DNA of 39,111 nucleotides. Source: Elysia marginata (Eukaryota > Mollusca > Gastropoda > Plakobranchidae). This document shows positions 25,558-39,111 of the stretch, piece after piece (the first letter of the stretch is position 1; each line of letters begins with the position of its first letter). A program made the translations under genes and the position numbers. Location: the NCBI GenBank assembly GCA_019649035.1, contig BMAT01001440.1, forward strand, positions 1 through 39,111, given 5' to 3'. The notes below the pieces were generated by a model that did not search any database, had not been told where the DNA came from, and saw only the letters and a list, made by a program, of their open reading frames with translations.

Positions 25558-28319
25558 TATTCAGTACTTTACTTTTTAGTATGTTTCTGAAAGCGACAGG
25601 TACCGCGCCGAGCCTTTTAAATAATGAGGTGAATATGATGCAACAATCTGTCAAAGGGATTATTGTAGATGCAGATGGTAAGCCTTTGGCAGGAGTTGAT
25701 GTTTTGATAAAAGGTCAAGGAGAGCGGGTTGTTACTAACCTTGACGGAGTTTTTGAATTGAGTTTGACGGGAGTCTCTACATTGGTATTCAGATATCTTG
25801 GTTATGAAACTCAGGAGGTACGGGTAAGCCCGGGAGACACTTCTGTAAGGGTTGTCATGCAATCTTCTTCACAGCAACTCACGGAGGTGTCTGTGGTAGG
25901 GTCTCGTAACCCTGACAGAACCTCAACGGACTCACCCGTCCCTGTAGATGTGATAACGCCAGAGTCTGTCGTTACTTCGGTGGGTAGGATAGAGGTAAGT
26001 GAGATGTTACAATTTGCAGCACCTTCTTTTAACGCCAATAAGCAAAATGGTGCTGACGGAGCAGACCACATTGTCCCTGCTACCCTAAGAGGCTTAGGAC
26101 CAGACCAAGTATTGGTGTTGATCAACGGAAAGCGTCGGCATCAATCTTCCCTTATCAATCTTATGGGAACAAGGGGGAGAGGAAATACAGGTACAGACCT
26201 CAACGCTATACCACAGGCGGCTATCAAACGCATAGAGGTATTGAGGGATGGGGCAGCCGCTCAGTACGGCTCTGATGCCATTGCAGGGGTTATCAATATT
26301 GTTACTAAAGATGCTTCTGATACCCCCCAAGCCTTTGTCAATGTGGGGGCTTATAATACCAATGCGCAGGGGGAGTTTCCAAAAGGTGCACCCAATACGG
26401 AGAATCATTATTTAGATGACTCTAAACCGGGAAATGCTACTAAGAGACGACCTGCACTTGATGGGGAGTCGCTTTTGGCAGGCTTTAACTACAGTCTCAA
26501 ACTGGGTGAAAAAGGAGGTTTTGTCAATATTACAGGGCAGTACAAAAATGCAGCCCGAATACTCCGCGCTAGCCCTGAGTATAGGAAAGGGTTTGGTGGT
26601 GCCGCCCTTAAGGTGGGTTCAGGCTTTGTCAACGCGATGATGCCCTTGTCTGACAATGTGGAGTTTTATGTCTTTGGAGGTTCTAACTTCCGACATGGAG
26701 ACTCTTATGCGTTTACACGCAATCCAAATGATAGCGATGGTAGAAGTCTTGAGAAAGTAGGTATTTATCCAAACGGCTTCACCCCCAAAATTACTAGTAA
26801 GATTGTGGATAATGCTATTACCGCGGGGATAAGAACGGCTATCAGAGGGTGGAATGTTGACTTTAGTAATACCTTCGGAAAAAACACATTTCACTATCGT
26901 ATAATAGAAACGGTAAATGCTACTCTGTTAAAGAATACACCCCATGAATTTGATGCGGGGGGACATGCGCTCTTAGTCAATACGACCGATATTAATTTTA
27001 ACAGGTATTTTGATGACATCTTATCGGGTTTTAACCTGGCGTTTGGAGGGCAGTACCGGGTAGAGAATTTCGAAATATTTTCTGGAGAAGAGGCTTCTTA
27101 TTCTATGTACGATACCGAAGGGAAGCTATTCACTGGTAGAGAAGGACAAGAGAAGCCAACAGTTGAAATTGGTGATAAATCTGTAGTTCGTCCTGGTGGC
27201 TCTCAAGGTTTTCCGGGCTATAGTCCAGACAATGTGGTTGATAAATCAAGAAGTAACCTCGCTGTATATTTAGATACCGAACTAGACATTACCGAAAAAA
27301 TCCTGTTGGGTGGTGCGCTTCGTTTTGAAAATTACACTGACTTTGGAAATACTTTAACCGGAAAACTCACCACAAGGATTAAACTTTTAGATGGTCTTAA
27401 CTTTAGGGCTTCTGCAAGTACAGGCTTTAGGGCACCATCATTGGCACAGCGGTTCTATAACTTAAAGTATACAAATATCAGTGAAACAGGGCTTACCGAA
27501 TCATTTTTGGCTTCTAATGTCAGTCCTGTAGCTAAATCATTTGGTATAGAAAGCTTAAAGCAAGAGACTTCTGTCGGAGCTTCTGCAGGGCTTGCGGCAA
27601 AACTTGGAATCTTTACATTCTCTGTAGATGCGTATTGGATAGATGTAGCCAACAGGATACTATTGACAGGTATTTTTGATGTTGAGGATAAAAAATTTAA
27701 AGATAAAGGTATTGACGGAGCTCAGTTCTTTATCAATGGTGCAGATACCCGAACGCTGGGGCTTGATTTGGTTGTCTCTGCTAAAAAAAGTTTTGGGGAT
27801 AGTAAGATTGGTGCCAATTTGACGGGGAATATCAACAATATGGAAATTCTCAAAGTGAACAATACAAAGTTAGACAGAAAAAGTTTTTTTGGAATGAGAG
27901 ATCAACATTTTGTATTAGCCTCTGCGCCTAATAGCAAGTTTGCTCTAAACTTGAATTACGAAATCAAGTCGTTTAATATGGGCTTGACTTTTACCAGGTT
28001 TGCAAAGGTTACTCTTATGGACAATCAGGCGGGGGGTGACGTTACACTTCCTAATGGAAAAAAAGAAGCCTTTAATAAAGATAACAAGGAACATGTAAAG
28101 ATAGCTACAGACACCTATACCTCCAAGTTGGTGACGGATTTAGTACTTGGCTTTAAACTGCACAAGCATTTGAAATTTAGCCTTGGTAGTAACAATCTCT
28201 TTAATATTTATCCTGACCAACAAACGGACGATCAAACAGAACAAGGAGGCTATTGGGATTCTGTACAAATGGGGGCCTCAGGGGCGTACTATTTTGCTAG
28301 ACTTAACTACCAGTTTTAG
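25539..28319 (+). CDS. TonB-dependent outer-membrane receptor
   Basis: 926 residues with a signal peptide (about 1-20). A carboxypeptidase-regulatory-like domain (about 37-110) is marked by VKGIIVDADGKPLAGVDVLIKG, LDGVFELSL and FRYLGYETQEV. The plug domain (about 115-240) includes LRGLGPDQVLVLINGKRRH and VLRDGAAAQYGSDAIAGVINIVTK. A 22-strand-type barrel follows, ending in a terminal Phe (FARLNYQF). It takes up a large substrate by TonB energy. No SusD-like gene follows, so it is not a typical SusCD pair; the plug style is that of siderophore/vitamin-type receptors, but the substrate is unknown. A terminator follows at 28373. Confidence 0.93.
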   Translation: MKKIFLLFSTLLFSMFLKATGTAPSLLNNEVNMMQQSVKGIIVDADGKPLAGVDVLIKGQGERVVTNLDGVFELSLTGVSTLVFRYLGYETQEVRVSPGDTSVRVVMQSSSQQLTEVSVVGSRNPDRTSTDSPVPVDVITPESVVTSVGRIEVSEMLQFAAPSFNANKQNGADGADHIVPATLRGLGPDQVLVLINGKRRHQSSLINLMGTRGRGNTGTDLNAIPQAAIKRIEVLRDGAAAQYGSDAIAGVINIVTKDASDTPQAFVNVGAYNTNAQGEFPKGAPNTENHYLDDSKPGNATKRRPALDGESLLAGFNYSLKLGEKGGFVNITGQYKNAARILRASPEYRKGFGGAALKVGSGFVNAMMPLSDNVEFYVFGGSNFRHGDSYAFTRNPNDSDGRSLEKVGIYPNGFTPKITSKIVDNAITAGIRTAIRGWNVDFSNTFGKNTFHYRIIETVNATLLKNTPHEFDAGGHALLVNTTDINFNRYFDDILSGFNLAFGGQYRVENFEIFSGEEASYSMYDTEGKLFTGREGQEKPTVEIGDKSVVRPGGSQGFPGYSPDNVVDKSRSNLAVYLDTELDITEKILLGGALRFENYTDFGNTLTGKLTTRIKLLDGLNFRASASTGFRAPSLAQRFYNLKYTNISETGLTESFLASNVSPVAKSFGIESLKQETSVGASAGLAAKLGIFTFSVDAYWIDVANRILLTGIFDVEDKKFKDKGIDGAQFFINGADTRTLGLDLVVSAKKSFGDSKIGANLTGNINNMEILKVNNTKLDRKSFFGMRDQHFVLASAPNSKFALNLNYEIKSFNMGLTFTRFAKVTLMDNQAGGDVTLPNGKKEAFNKDNKEHVKIATDTYTSKLVTDLVLGFKLHKHLKFSLGSNNLFNIYPDQQTDDQTEQGGYWDSVQMGASGAYYFARLNYQF

Positions 28320-28372
28320 AAGAAGTTAGGGAGCTTTACTATTAGTTTCCAAAAAAGAGTCAAGGAAAAGCT

Positions 28373-28415
28373 TTAGGGGTTTCTCGCACTAGCGAGAAGC
28401 CCCTAACGGCTTTTT
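28373..28415 (+). terminator. Rho-independent terminator of the TonB receptor gene
   Basis: 15-bp stem from TTAGGGGTTTCTCGC to GCGAGAAGCCCCTAA with a single G-U pair and the loop ACTA, followed by CGGCTTTTT. The strongest terminator in the window, 53 nt after the receptor stop. Confidence 0.9.
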
Positions 28416-28580
28416 ATAGGGAGAATTACAAAGATACTTGTACTCGGGAGAGGTATTCAATATCATTGTGACAAGGTTAATTTATATAAGTTTAATTTTT
28501 CTTGCGGGGTCTCAATATTTTCCTATTTATTTCGTGGGAGCGGTCTTAATTGTGCTTTAAGGTAGGGTAGGGTAGGGGGA

Positions 28581-28607
28581 TTGTTTGTTATCTGTTCATT
28601 AACTTTG
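28581..28607 (+). promoter_or_regulatory. Promoter of the GT117-like gene
   Basis: TTG (28581-28583), 16-nt spacer, TAACTTTG (28600-28607), ending 17 nt before the ATG at 28625. It matches the Bacteroidota TTG/TAnnTTTG pattern, with a slightly short spacer. Confidence 0.55.
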
Positions 28608-28624
28608 CGGGGTTTTTCAAATAA

Positions 28625-31600
28625 ATGCTAATGGTTGATTTTAGAAAATGGAATAGGGTAGGGGCTACCCTATCTTTTTTAGTGGCGTTGGTAACCTATT
28701 CGCTTACGGTAGAGCCTACGGCTAGCTATTGGGACTGTGCAGAGTACATATCCACAGCTTCCAAGTTGGAAGTAGGGCATCCTCCTGGAGCACCTTTTTT
28801 CCAAATGGTGGGGGCTTTTTTTGCTACATTTGCTCCCAGTGTTGAGCATATCGCTTTGATGGTTAACTATATGTCCGTCTTTTCAAGTGCCTTCACAGTG
28901 CTTTTCCTGTACCTGACCATATCTTTTCTTATGCGTGGGCTTCTTTCAAAAAATAAGGAGGAGGTAGGTTCTCAGAGTGGGATTCTTGTCATTGGTAGCG
29001 CCGTTGTGGGTTCATTGGCGTTTACTTTTTCTGATAGTTTTTGGTTTAACGCGGTAGAGGCAGAGGTATACGCGATGGCAATGCTTATGATGTCCTCATT
29101 GGTTTGGTTTGGACTAAAATGGGTAGCGCAAATACATGAACCACGAGGCAATAAATGGCTATTATTAATCTGCTTAATAATAGGGCTGACTTTTGGAGTT
29201 CACTTTATGGCACTTTTGGCAATACCTACTATTGGGATGCTCTATTATTTCAAAACTACAGAAAATATAACGCCCAAAAGTTTTGTCATAGCCAATATTG
29301 TTTCGGTTTCTATCCTCCTTTTTATTTTCAAGTTATTATTACCTTCTGTATTGGCATTTTTTGGGTATTTGGAGGTCTTTTTTGTCAACTCTTTTGGGAT
29401 GCCTTTCAATTCGGGCACTATCATAGCAGGGCTTTTGCTAATAGCTACTTTTTACTACGCGCTTCGTTACACAAGGGTAAAAGGTTATGTCCAGCTCAAT
29501 ACATTGGTTTTGGGAGTCTTGTTTATTTTGGTAGGCTTTTCTACCTGGTTGATGATTCCTATCCGCTCTAATGCTAATACCATTATTAATGAAAATAGCC
29601 CTTCTGACGCGCGTCTGTTACTAGCGTATTATAACCTGGAACAGTACCCAGAAACGCATTTGTTTTATGGTCCTATGTACTCGGATATGTTTGCAGGTCA
29701 AGACCCCGAAGCCCCTTACAAAGATGACAAGCCCAAGTACGAAAGAGACTATAAAACAGGGAAATATGTAGTGGTAAACAATTGGAAAAATGCAGATCTC
29801 TCACCCAACAGCAATCACCTTGGTTTTTTGCCCCGTATGTGGAGTGCCGAGAATGCCGAGAATTATATGAAGTTGTCTGGGGTGCTAAACTTTTCTTTGA
29901 AAAAAGAATACGCCGGGGACAAAAAGATAAGGGACATTGCAAGTAAACTAAAGACAGATTTCATTTCGGGCAATATAGATGAGCGTGAGTATATCAAATT
30001 TTTGAAGCAATTTCAGGAGTATATAGATGTTAAAAAACCCAGCTTTTGGCAGAATATGCACTACTTTTTTACTTACCAAATAGGGTATATGTATTGGCGT
30101 TACTTTATGTGGAATTTTACAGGTAGGCAGGATGATATACAGGGTGAGATGAACAATCACGGAAACTGGATTAGTGGCATAAAATTTTTGGACGAGTCTC
30201 GTCTGGGCTCTCAGGATAAGCTCCCCTCGGATGTAAAAAACAATAAAGCCAGAAATACATACTATTTCTTGCCTTTTATTCTCGGGGTATTAGGAGTGTA
30301 TTACCAGTGGAAAAAAAGTAGGCAACAGTTTTGGTGCATTTTTATGCTGTTTATCTTTACGGGAATTGCGCTAAAGTTATACCTCAATGAGCGCCCTTTT
30401 GAGCCAAGAGAGAGGGACTATGCGCTGGTAGGGTCTTTTTATGTATTTGCTATCTGGATAGGAATAGGTGTTTTTGCGGTTTACGAAAAAGTTAGAAACG
30501 GCTTGAATTTCACGCTATTACCTGGCTTTACTGTTTTAGCCTCCCTTTTAGCAGTACCGGTGGTAATGGCTTATCAAAACTGGGATGACCATGACCGTTC
30601 GGACAGATACATGGCTCAGTCTATCGCCAAGGCATATCTAGATTCTGTCGAAAAAGATGTGGGAGCGATGCTTTATACTATTGGGGATAATGATACTTTT
30701 GCCCTATGGTATGCCCAACAGGTAGAACACTATCGGACGGATGTACGTACCATCAATACGAGCCTTTTGGCAAGGGGTTGGTACATAGACCAGATGAAGC
30801 GAAAAGCCTATGAGAGTGAGCCTGTCCCCTCATTACTGACACATAATCTCTATACCTACGGAAACAGAGATGTGATATATTACAAGGGGCTTACTGAAAG
30901 CCGATGGGACATTAAGGACTTTATGTCTTGGATAGCCAGTAATGATGAAAAGACCAGGATAAAATTTCCCAATGGGCAAAAGGTATTATTCTACCCTACT
31001 AACAAAATAAGAGTACCCGTCAACAGAGAAAATGTGCTAAAAAGTGGATTGGTAAAGCCGAAAGATTCTGCCTTGATAGTAGACCATATAGATATCAATT
31101 TGCCCGAAAGTGTACTAACGAAAAACAGAATGATGATGTTAGATATTTTAGCCAATAACAATTGGGAACGCCCTATTTATTTCACGGGGGGTAGCTTTGA
31201 TAAAGCCGAATATATTTGGATGAAAGACTACTTGCAACTAGAGGGGCTAGTGTACAAACTAGTCCCCATCAAAACCCCTATAAAAAAGACCAATCCATAT
31301 CAAATGGGGCGGATAGATGCCGATAAAATGTACGGCATTGTAACCCGGTGGGAGTGGGGCAATTCCAATTCTCCCGACATATATCATGACCCTGAGACTC
31401 GTAAAAACAGTATTTCTTACAGAGGGAATATTGCCAGACTGGCAGACCAACTCATCAAGGAAAATAAACAAGATAGTGCCAGAGTAGTTCTCAACATAGC
31501 GATGCACAATATGCCAGTCGCGTACTTTGGGTTCTACTCTTTACTAGATGAATTTGTAAAGAATTATTACCGAATAGAAGATGTTAAAATGGCAAGGCAG

Positions 31601-31885
31601 ATATTTTCTAAAATATCGAGTAAGTACAGGGAGACTTTGTACTACTACAGCACTCTAGACCCGAGTACGGTAGATGAAAGCTATGTAGAGATAGTAACGA
31701 ATATGGAGCGCTATCGCAACCTGCTAGACATAGTTGTGGATAATGATACCAATAAGACCTACAAAGAGCAACAGATAGGCTTGTTCAACGAGCAAATAGA
31801 TATGATGAACTACATCTATAGTGAAGAGGAGAGGTATGACTTTGAGGATAAGGTGAAAAAAGACAGCTTAGGATTGATAAAATAA
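28625..31885 (+). CDS. DUF2723 (GT117-type) membrane glycosyltransferase-like protein
   Basis: 1086-residue multi-spanning protein. The N-terminal part begins with a conserved loop, VEPTASYWDCAEYIST and KLEVGHPPGAPFFQM, typical of DUF2723 and reminiscent of the acidic catalytic loop of GT-C transferases such as protein O-mannosyltransferases. About a dozen membrane segments lie in residues 15-310 and 545-650, and a long soluble C-terminal region (about 650-1086) follows, including IGDNDTFALWYAQQVE and NNWERPIYFTGG. CAZy lists the family as GT117. Probably an inner-membrane glycosyltransferase with its C-terminal domain in the periplasm; donor and acceptor are unknown. ATG 28631 is an alternative start. 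Confidence 0.9.
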   Translation: MLMVDFRKWNRVGATLSFLVALVTYSLTVEPTASYWDCAEYISTASKLEVGHPPGAPFFQMVGAFFATFAPSVEHIALMVNYMSVFSSAFTVLFLYLTISFLMRGLLSKNKEEVGSQSGILVIGSAVVGSLAFTFSDSFWFNAVEAEVYAMAMLMMSSLVWFGLKWVAQIHEPRGNKWLLLICLIIGLTFGVHFMALLAIPTIGMLYYFKTTENITPKSFVIANIVSVSILLFIFKLLLPSVLAFFGYLEVFFVNSFGMPFNSGTIIAGLLLIATFYYALRYTRVKGYVQLNTLVLGVLFILVGFSTWLMIPIRSNANTIINENSPSDARLLLAYYNLEQYPETHLFYGPMYSDMFAGQDPEAPYKDDKPKYERDYKTGKYVVVNNWKNADLSPNSNHLGFLPRMWSAENAENYMKLSGVLNFSLKKEYAGDKKIRDIASKLKTDFISGNIDEREYIKFLKQFQEYIDVKKPSFWQNMHYFFTYQIGYMYWRYFMWNFTGRQDDIQGEMNNHGNWISGIKFLDESRLGSQDKLPSDVKNNKARNTYYFLPFILGVLGVYYQWKKSRQQFWCIFMLFIFTGIALKLYLNERPFEPRERDYALVGSFYVFAIWIGIGVFAVYEKVRNGLNFTLLPGFTVLASLLAVPVVMAYQNWDDHDRSDRYMAQSIAKAYLDSVEKDVGAMLYTIGDNDTFALWYAQQVEHYRTDVRTINTSLLARGWYIDQMKRKAYESEPVPSLLTHNLYTYGNRDVIYYKGLTESRWDIKDFMSWIASNDEKTRIKFPNGQKVLFYPTNKIRVPVNRENVLKSGLVKPKDSALIVDHIDINLPESVLTKNRMMMLDILANNNWERPIYFTGGSFDKAEYIWMKDYLQLEGLVYKLVPIKTPIKKTNPYQMGRIDADKMYGIVTRWEWGNSNSPDIYHDPETRKNSISYRGNIARLADQLIKENKQDSARVVLNIAMHNMPVAYFGFYSLLDEFVKNYYRIEDVKMARQIFSKISSKYRETLYYYSTLDPSTVDESYVEIVTNMERYRNLLDIVVDNDTNKTYKEQQIGLFNEQIDMMNYIYSEEERYDFEDKVKKDSLGLIK

Positions 31886-31887
31886 AT

Positions 31888-32454
31888 ATGAGAGCTAATA
31901 GATTTATAGAATGTCTAGCTTTGTTTACAAAGCTCACATTTCATAATTGCTTATTCTTTGCGGTGTTATTGGTCATATATTCTTGCAATGATGGCGATAT
32001 AAAGCTAAAGAGAATAACACTTCATGATGTAGACCTTCAGACCTGTTCAAAAAAGGTTAGAGAAAGTGTATTTTTTAAACTAAAGGAAAATATGGCTCTG
32101 ATATTGGATTTAAACACAACTACCATAAAGAGTAAAGCAACTGCTAAACCCATAATATTATATATCCCCAACAGAGCCAAATTATACTATCGGGTCTTTG
32201 ACGGAAAAATTTCAAAAGACTACTTCTGTAGTAAAGTACCGCTTACAAAACCTATCGTTAAAGAGGAGGTTGTCGCCGAAGGGGGAAGAGTTATCATAGA
32301 ATCTATAGACATATCCTCCAAAAAAGGCGTTAAGACATTTGAACATACCATTAAGCTAGAAGATGTTTTTCTCAATAATTCTATCGGAGAAAGCCTTGTT
32401 GATGAAAATATATTCTTTGGGGTAATTACCACAAACGAGGTTGAAACGCGATAA
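31888..32454 (+). CDS. Hypothetical lipoprotein
   Basis: 188 residues, starting 2 nt after the GT117-like gene, so co-transcribed. An unusually long N-terminal stretch precedes the hydrophobic LFFAVLLVIYSC with a lipobox-like cysteine at 33, followed by the acidic NDGD. The rest is a beta-rich domain with a Cys pair (about residues 52 and 114). I recall similar unnamed lipoproteins in Flavobacteriia, but no function is known. No other start codon would shorten the N-region. Confidence 0.75.
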   Translation: MRANRFIECLALFTKLTFHNCLFFAVLLVIYSCNDGDIKLKRITLHDVDLQTCSKKVRESVFFKLKENMALILDLNTTTIKSKATAKPIILYIPNRAKLYYRVFDGKISKDYFCSKVPLTKPIVKEEVVAEGGRVIIESIDISSKKGVKTFEHTIKLEDVFLNNSIGESLVDENIFFGVITTNEVETR

Positions 32455-32572
32455 TTTTGAATCTATAGATTTCTTTAACCCATTTCTAGTTTACAGCCCC
32501 CCTTTTAATCATTGAATACCCATAAAATTGGCACTCTTAAAAAAAATAAACATTTTTTCGCCCAATGATTTG

Positions 32573-32580
32573 TAAATTTG
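32573..32580 (+). promoter_or_regulatory. -7 box of recA
   Basis: TAAATTTG matches TAnnTTTG, 15 nt before the recA ATG, giving a very short leader. No LexA-type palindrome is recognised near it. Confidence 0.5.
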
Positions 32581-32595
32581 TCAAAAAACTAAGAT

Positions 32596-35246
<2,651 letters not shown>

Positions 35247-35299
35247 CTAATTGAAACTAACTTTTTTCGTCTATCAAAAGCCATATTTGGGGATCTATT

Positions 35300-35926
35300 T
35301 CAGTATAAGCCTATTGTATGTAATTCCCCCTTTCCCCTTCTGAGAACCTCTGGGTAAGCACCTGTCAAATCTATAACTGTAGAGGGGGTGATACCTCCCG
35401 TTCCTCCGTCTATCACTATATCTACCAAGTGTTTCCAATTATCAAATATTAGCTCCGGGTCTGTGGTGTAGTCTTTTACCTCATCTTTGTCGTGTATAGA
35501 GGTTGAGACAATGGGATTTCCCAAAGTTTCTACTAAAACCTTTGCAATATTATTATCTGGCACTCTAATGCCTACTGTCCTCTTCTTTTTAAATACCTTT
35601 GGAAGCGTATTACTACCCCTGAAGATGAATGTATAAGGTCCGGGAAGGGATTTCTTTAAAATCCTAAACGAATTGTCTATTTGAAAAGTATATTTAGAGA
35701 TTGCTTTTAAATCGGGACAAATAAATGAAAAATTGGCCTTCTCTAATTTAACTTTTTTTATCTGTGCAATTCTTCGCAACGCAGAGTTATTGTTAATGTC
35801 ACACCCCAGCCCGTAAACGGTATCAGTAGGATAAATAATTACGCCACCCTCTTTTAGAACAGATGCCACCTTGGTGATAAGCCTTGCGCTAGGTTTTTCT
35901 TCGTGGATTTTGAAAAAAACTGACAT
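35300..35926 (-). CDS. tsaC: L-threonylcarbamoyladenylate synthase (TsaC/Sua5 family)
   Basis: 208-residue YrdC-fold enzyme that makes threonylcarbamoyl-AMP from Thr, bicarbonate and ATP, the first step of t6A37 modification of ANN-decoding tRNAs. Family motifs are GGVIIYPTDTVYGLGCDI, KxR-type IKKVKLEKANFSFIC, LPGPYTFIFRG, RTVGIRVPDN and GNPIVSTSIH, and PSTVIDLTG near the end. It has only the YrdC domain, without the Sua5 C-terminal domain. It lies 77 nt upstream of the ABC-F gene on the same strand. Confidence 0.94.
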   Translation of the reverse strand: MSVFFKIHEEKPSARLITKVASVLKEGGVIIYPTDTVYGLGCDINNNSALRRIAQIKKVKLEKANFSFICPDLKAISKYTFQIDNSFRILKKSLPGPYTFIFRGSNTLPKVFKKKRTVGIRVPDNNIAKVLVETLGNPIVSTSIHDKDEVKDYTTDPELIFDNWKHLVDIVIDGGTGGITPSTVIDLTGAYPEVLRRGKGELHTIGLY

Positions 35927-35994
35927 TTAAGATAAAAAATAGCGATACGCTCTACTCAGACAAACTTATATCAGTTTTCCTATTTTCAAGGTGC

Positions 35995-37001
35995 TTAGCT
36001 TCTTTCACTTTCTGTGATACGGTAAGATTTCGTGTCAAAATAAATGGTCTTTAAAATAGGTTTAAAGGGTATATTTTTAGGGGGTGTTCGCAAAAGTTCA
36101 TTTGCTTCTACTAGTAGCATATTTACCTTAGAGCCGAATACCAAACTCGGTAATAATTTTACATCATAATTATGATTGTGTCTGTTCATAGGGTTTTTAG
36201 AACCGTATAAATCAATATTATAGGGAATATAAAACTTTTTATAAATGCTTACTTGATAATCATTCAAGGTGGGTAGTTCTATATTATAAATACCATCTCT
36301 TCCTTTCGTATCTGCTATAATAGAGTCCTTTTCCTTGACAAGCACTCTAAATAAATCTGTTTCTTCCCCTGTAATGTAATCACTTACATTGAGCGATAGT
36401 CTACTTTTTTGTGAGATCGGCACTTGAAAAATATCATCACTTCCATTTCTATTAGAAACAAAAAGTCCTAGTCCCAAACTTTCATCAAGTACAAAACCAA
36501 ATTCATCAAACTTGTCTGTATTTATAAAGGCGGGAAATTTTTTAATATCCTCAATAAGATCTACCGCTCTGAATTTTGCTTTACAAATATCAAAAGTCCC
36601 TTCTTGATTTCTTGATGAAAAATAAAGTGTCTGATGATTGACAGAAGGCGTACTCACTATCCCATCAAAGTCTTCAACCCCTTTAACCTTGTCTTGCCGT
36701 CTTTGGTGAGGATAGGAGAGTTATAAAAGTTCTTGAAATTAGAATGCTTTCTTTTCTTTAATCTAATTTTTTTTGGTTTTGAATACGCTACTATAGAATC
36801 TCGTTTTACATCAATGGTAAAGAAGTCATAAAACGCGTTTTTATACTTGTATCGGTCACTCTTATCACCCGACATGTCTACGCGATAATCCACATTATAT
36901 CTGTAGCGGTCATCTGGTTTTTTAAAATAAACTTTGTCCTGAGAGTATAGCGATGCAACTGTTAGTAATGATACTATAGAAATGGGCAAGTTAAATATCA
37001 T
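35995..37001 (-). pseudogene. Frameshifted, shortened PD40/OmpA-type protein gene
   Basis: Two frames on the minus strand look like one broken gene. The first part (37001-36657, 114 aa) has a signal peptide (ISIVSLLTVASLYSQ) and ends ILTKDGKTRLKG before running into a TAG. The second (36657-35995, 220 aa, only a GTG start) continues with DFDGIVSTPSVNHQTLYFSS and FVSNRNGSDDIFQV, PD40 beta-propeller-type blades, then IYFDTKSYRITE, like the first strand of an OmpA C-terminal domain that is then cut off. The frame change lies near 36678-36690 beside a CCCC run. The TPR part and most of the OmpA domain seen in full-length Bacteroidota relatives (PorE-like) are missing. It follows eno by 11 nt. Sequencing error for the frameshift is possible. 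Confidence 0.65.
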
Positions 37002-37012
37002 TTTTTTAAACT

Positions 37013-39111
<2,099 letters not shown>

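Larger units (their letters stand above)
28320..28624. other. Spacer between TonB receptor and GT117 gene
   Basis: 305 bases containing the receptor terminator (28373-28415), a TTG-N17-TAAGTTTA promoter-like pair near 28465-28492, a GGTAG tandem tract (28561-28579) and a TAACTTTG -7 box (28600-28607). No gene is seen. Confidence 0.65.

Noticed and set aside
25539-28319. SusC of a polysaccharide utilisation locus
   Set aside because: No SusD-like gene or glycoside hydrolase follows; a strong terminator ends the unit.

Overview
The window is 39.1 kb of an AT-rich, gene-dense chromosome from a member of the Bacteroidota, most likely the Flavobacteriia. The evidence is the gene content and order: bamD-rpoZ(omega-like)-coaBC-DUF4835(PorD), DUF6089(PorG)-uppS-bamA-ompH-ompH, carA-eno, a DUF2723 (GT117) membrane protein and an RprX/RprY pair. 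Promoter -7 boxes of the Bacteroidota type TAnnTTTG also lie just upstream of many start codons. Genes are tightly packed, with 4-nt start/stop overlaps (ATGA or GTGA) in several operons. Five N bases at 17849-17853 mark an assembly gap, so this is probably a draft or metagenome contig.

Layout. 1-1265: 3' end of lon, then cmk. 1266-1657: spacer with a dispersed repeat, and tRNA-Arg(ACG). 1706-6456 (minus): greA, HIT protein, yifB/comM, sensor kinase and response regulator in one operon. 6548-6976: Rieske-like lipoprotein. 6980-10229 (minus): bamD, omega-like subunit, coaBC, porD. 10356-11135: terC. 11342-13443 (minus): ftsX and ruvB. 13538-15962: feoA, feoB and a 38-residue Cys-rich FeoB partner. 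15994-17325 (minus): O-antigen ligase/polymerase-like protein. 17573-17745: tRNA-Gly and tRNA-Leu, followed by the N gap. 17878-19188 (minus): pabB. 19471-24663: the envelope cluster porG-uppS-bamA-ompH-ompH. 24694-24778: tRNA-Ser. 24779-25538: long spacer with a second copy of the dispersed repeat and a 76-bp tandem duplication. 25539-28319: TonB-dependent receptor with a strong terminator. 28625-32454: GT117-like protein and a lipoprotein. 32596-33600: recA. 33597-35926 (minus): ABC-F ATPase and tsaC/sua5. 35995-39111 (minus): carA (partial), eno and a frameshifted, shortened PD40/OmpA-type gene.

The theme is housekeeping plus outer-membrane biogenesis: BamA, BamD, two Skp-like chaperones, UppS, a TonB receptor, and PorG and PorD homologues that point to a type IX secretion system. 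Ferrous iron uptake (Feo), folate (pabB) and CoA (coaBC) synthesis, recombination (RecA, RuvB, YifB/ComM) and cell division (FtsX) are also present.

I did not find a clearly new multi-gene system. The observations most worth checking are the tandem duplication of a promoter/start region before the TonB receptor, the repeat found downstream of two tRNA genes, the decaying PD40/OmpA gene, the direct lon-cmk overlap where porQ is usually expected, and the asymmetric ATP sites of the ABC-F protein.
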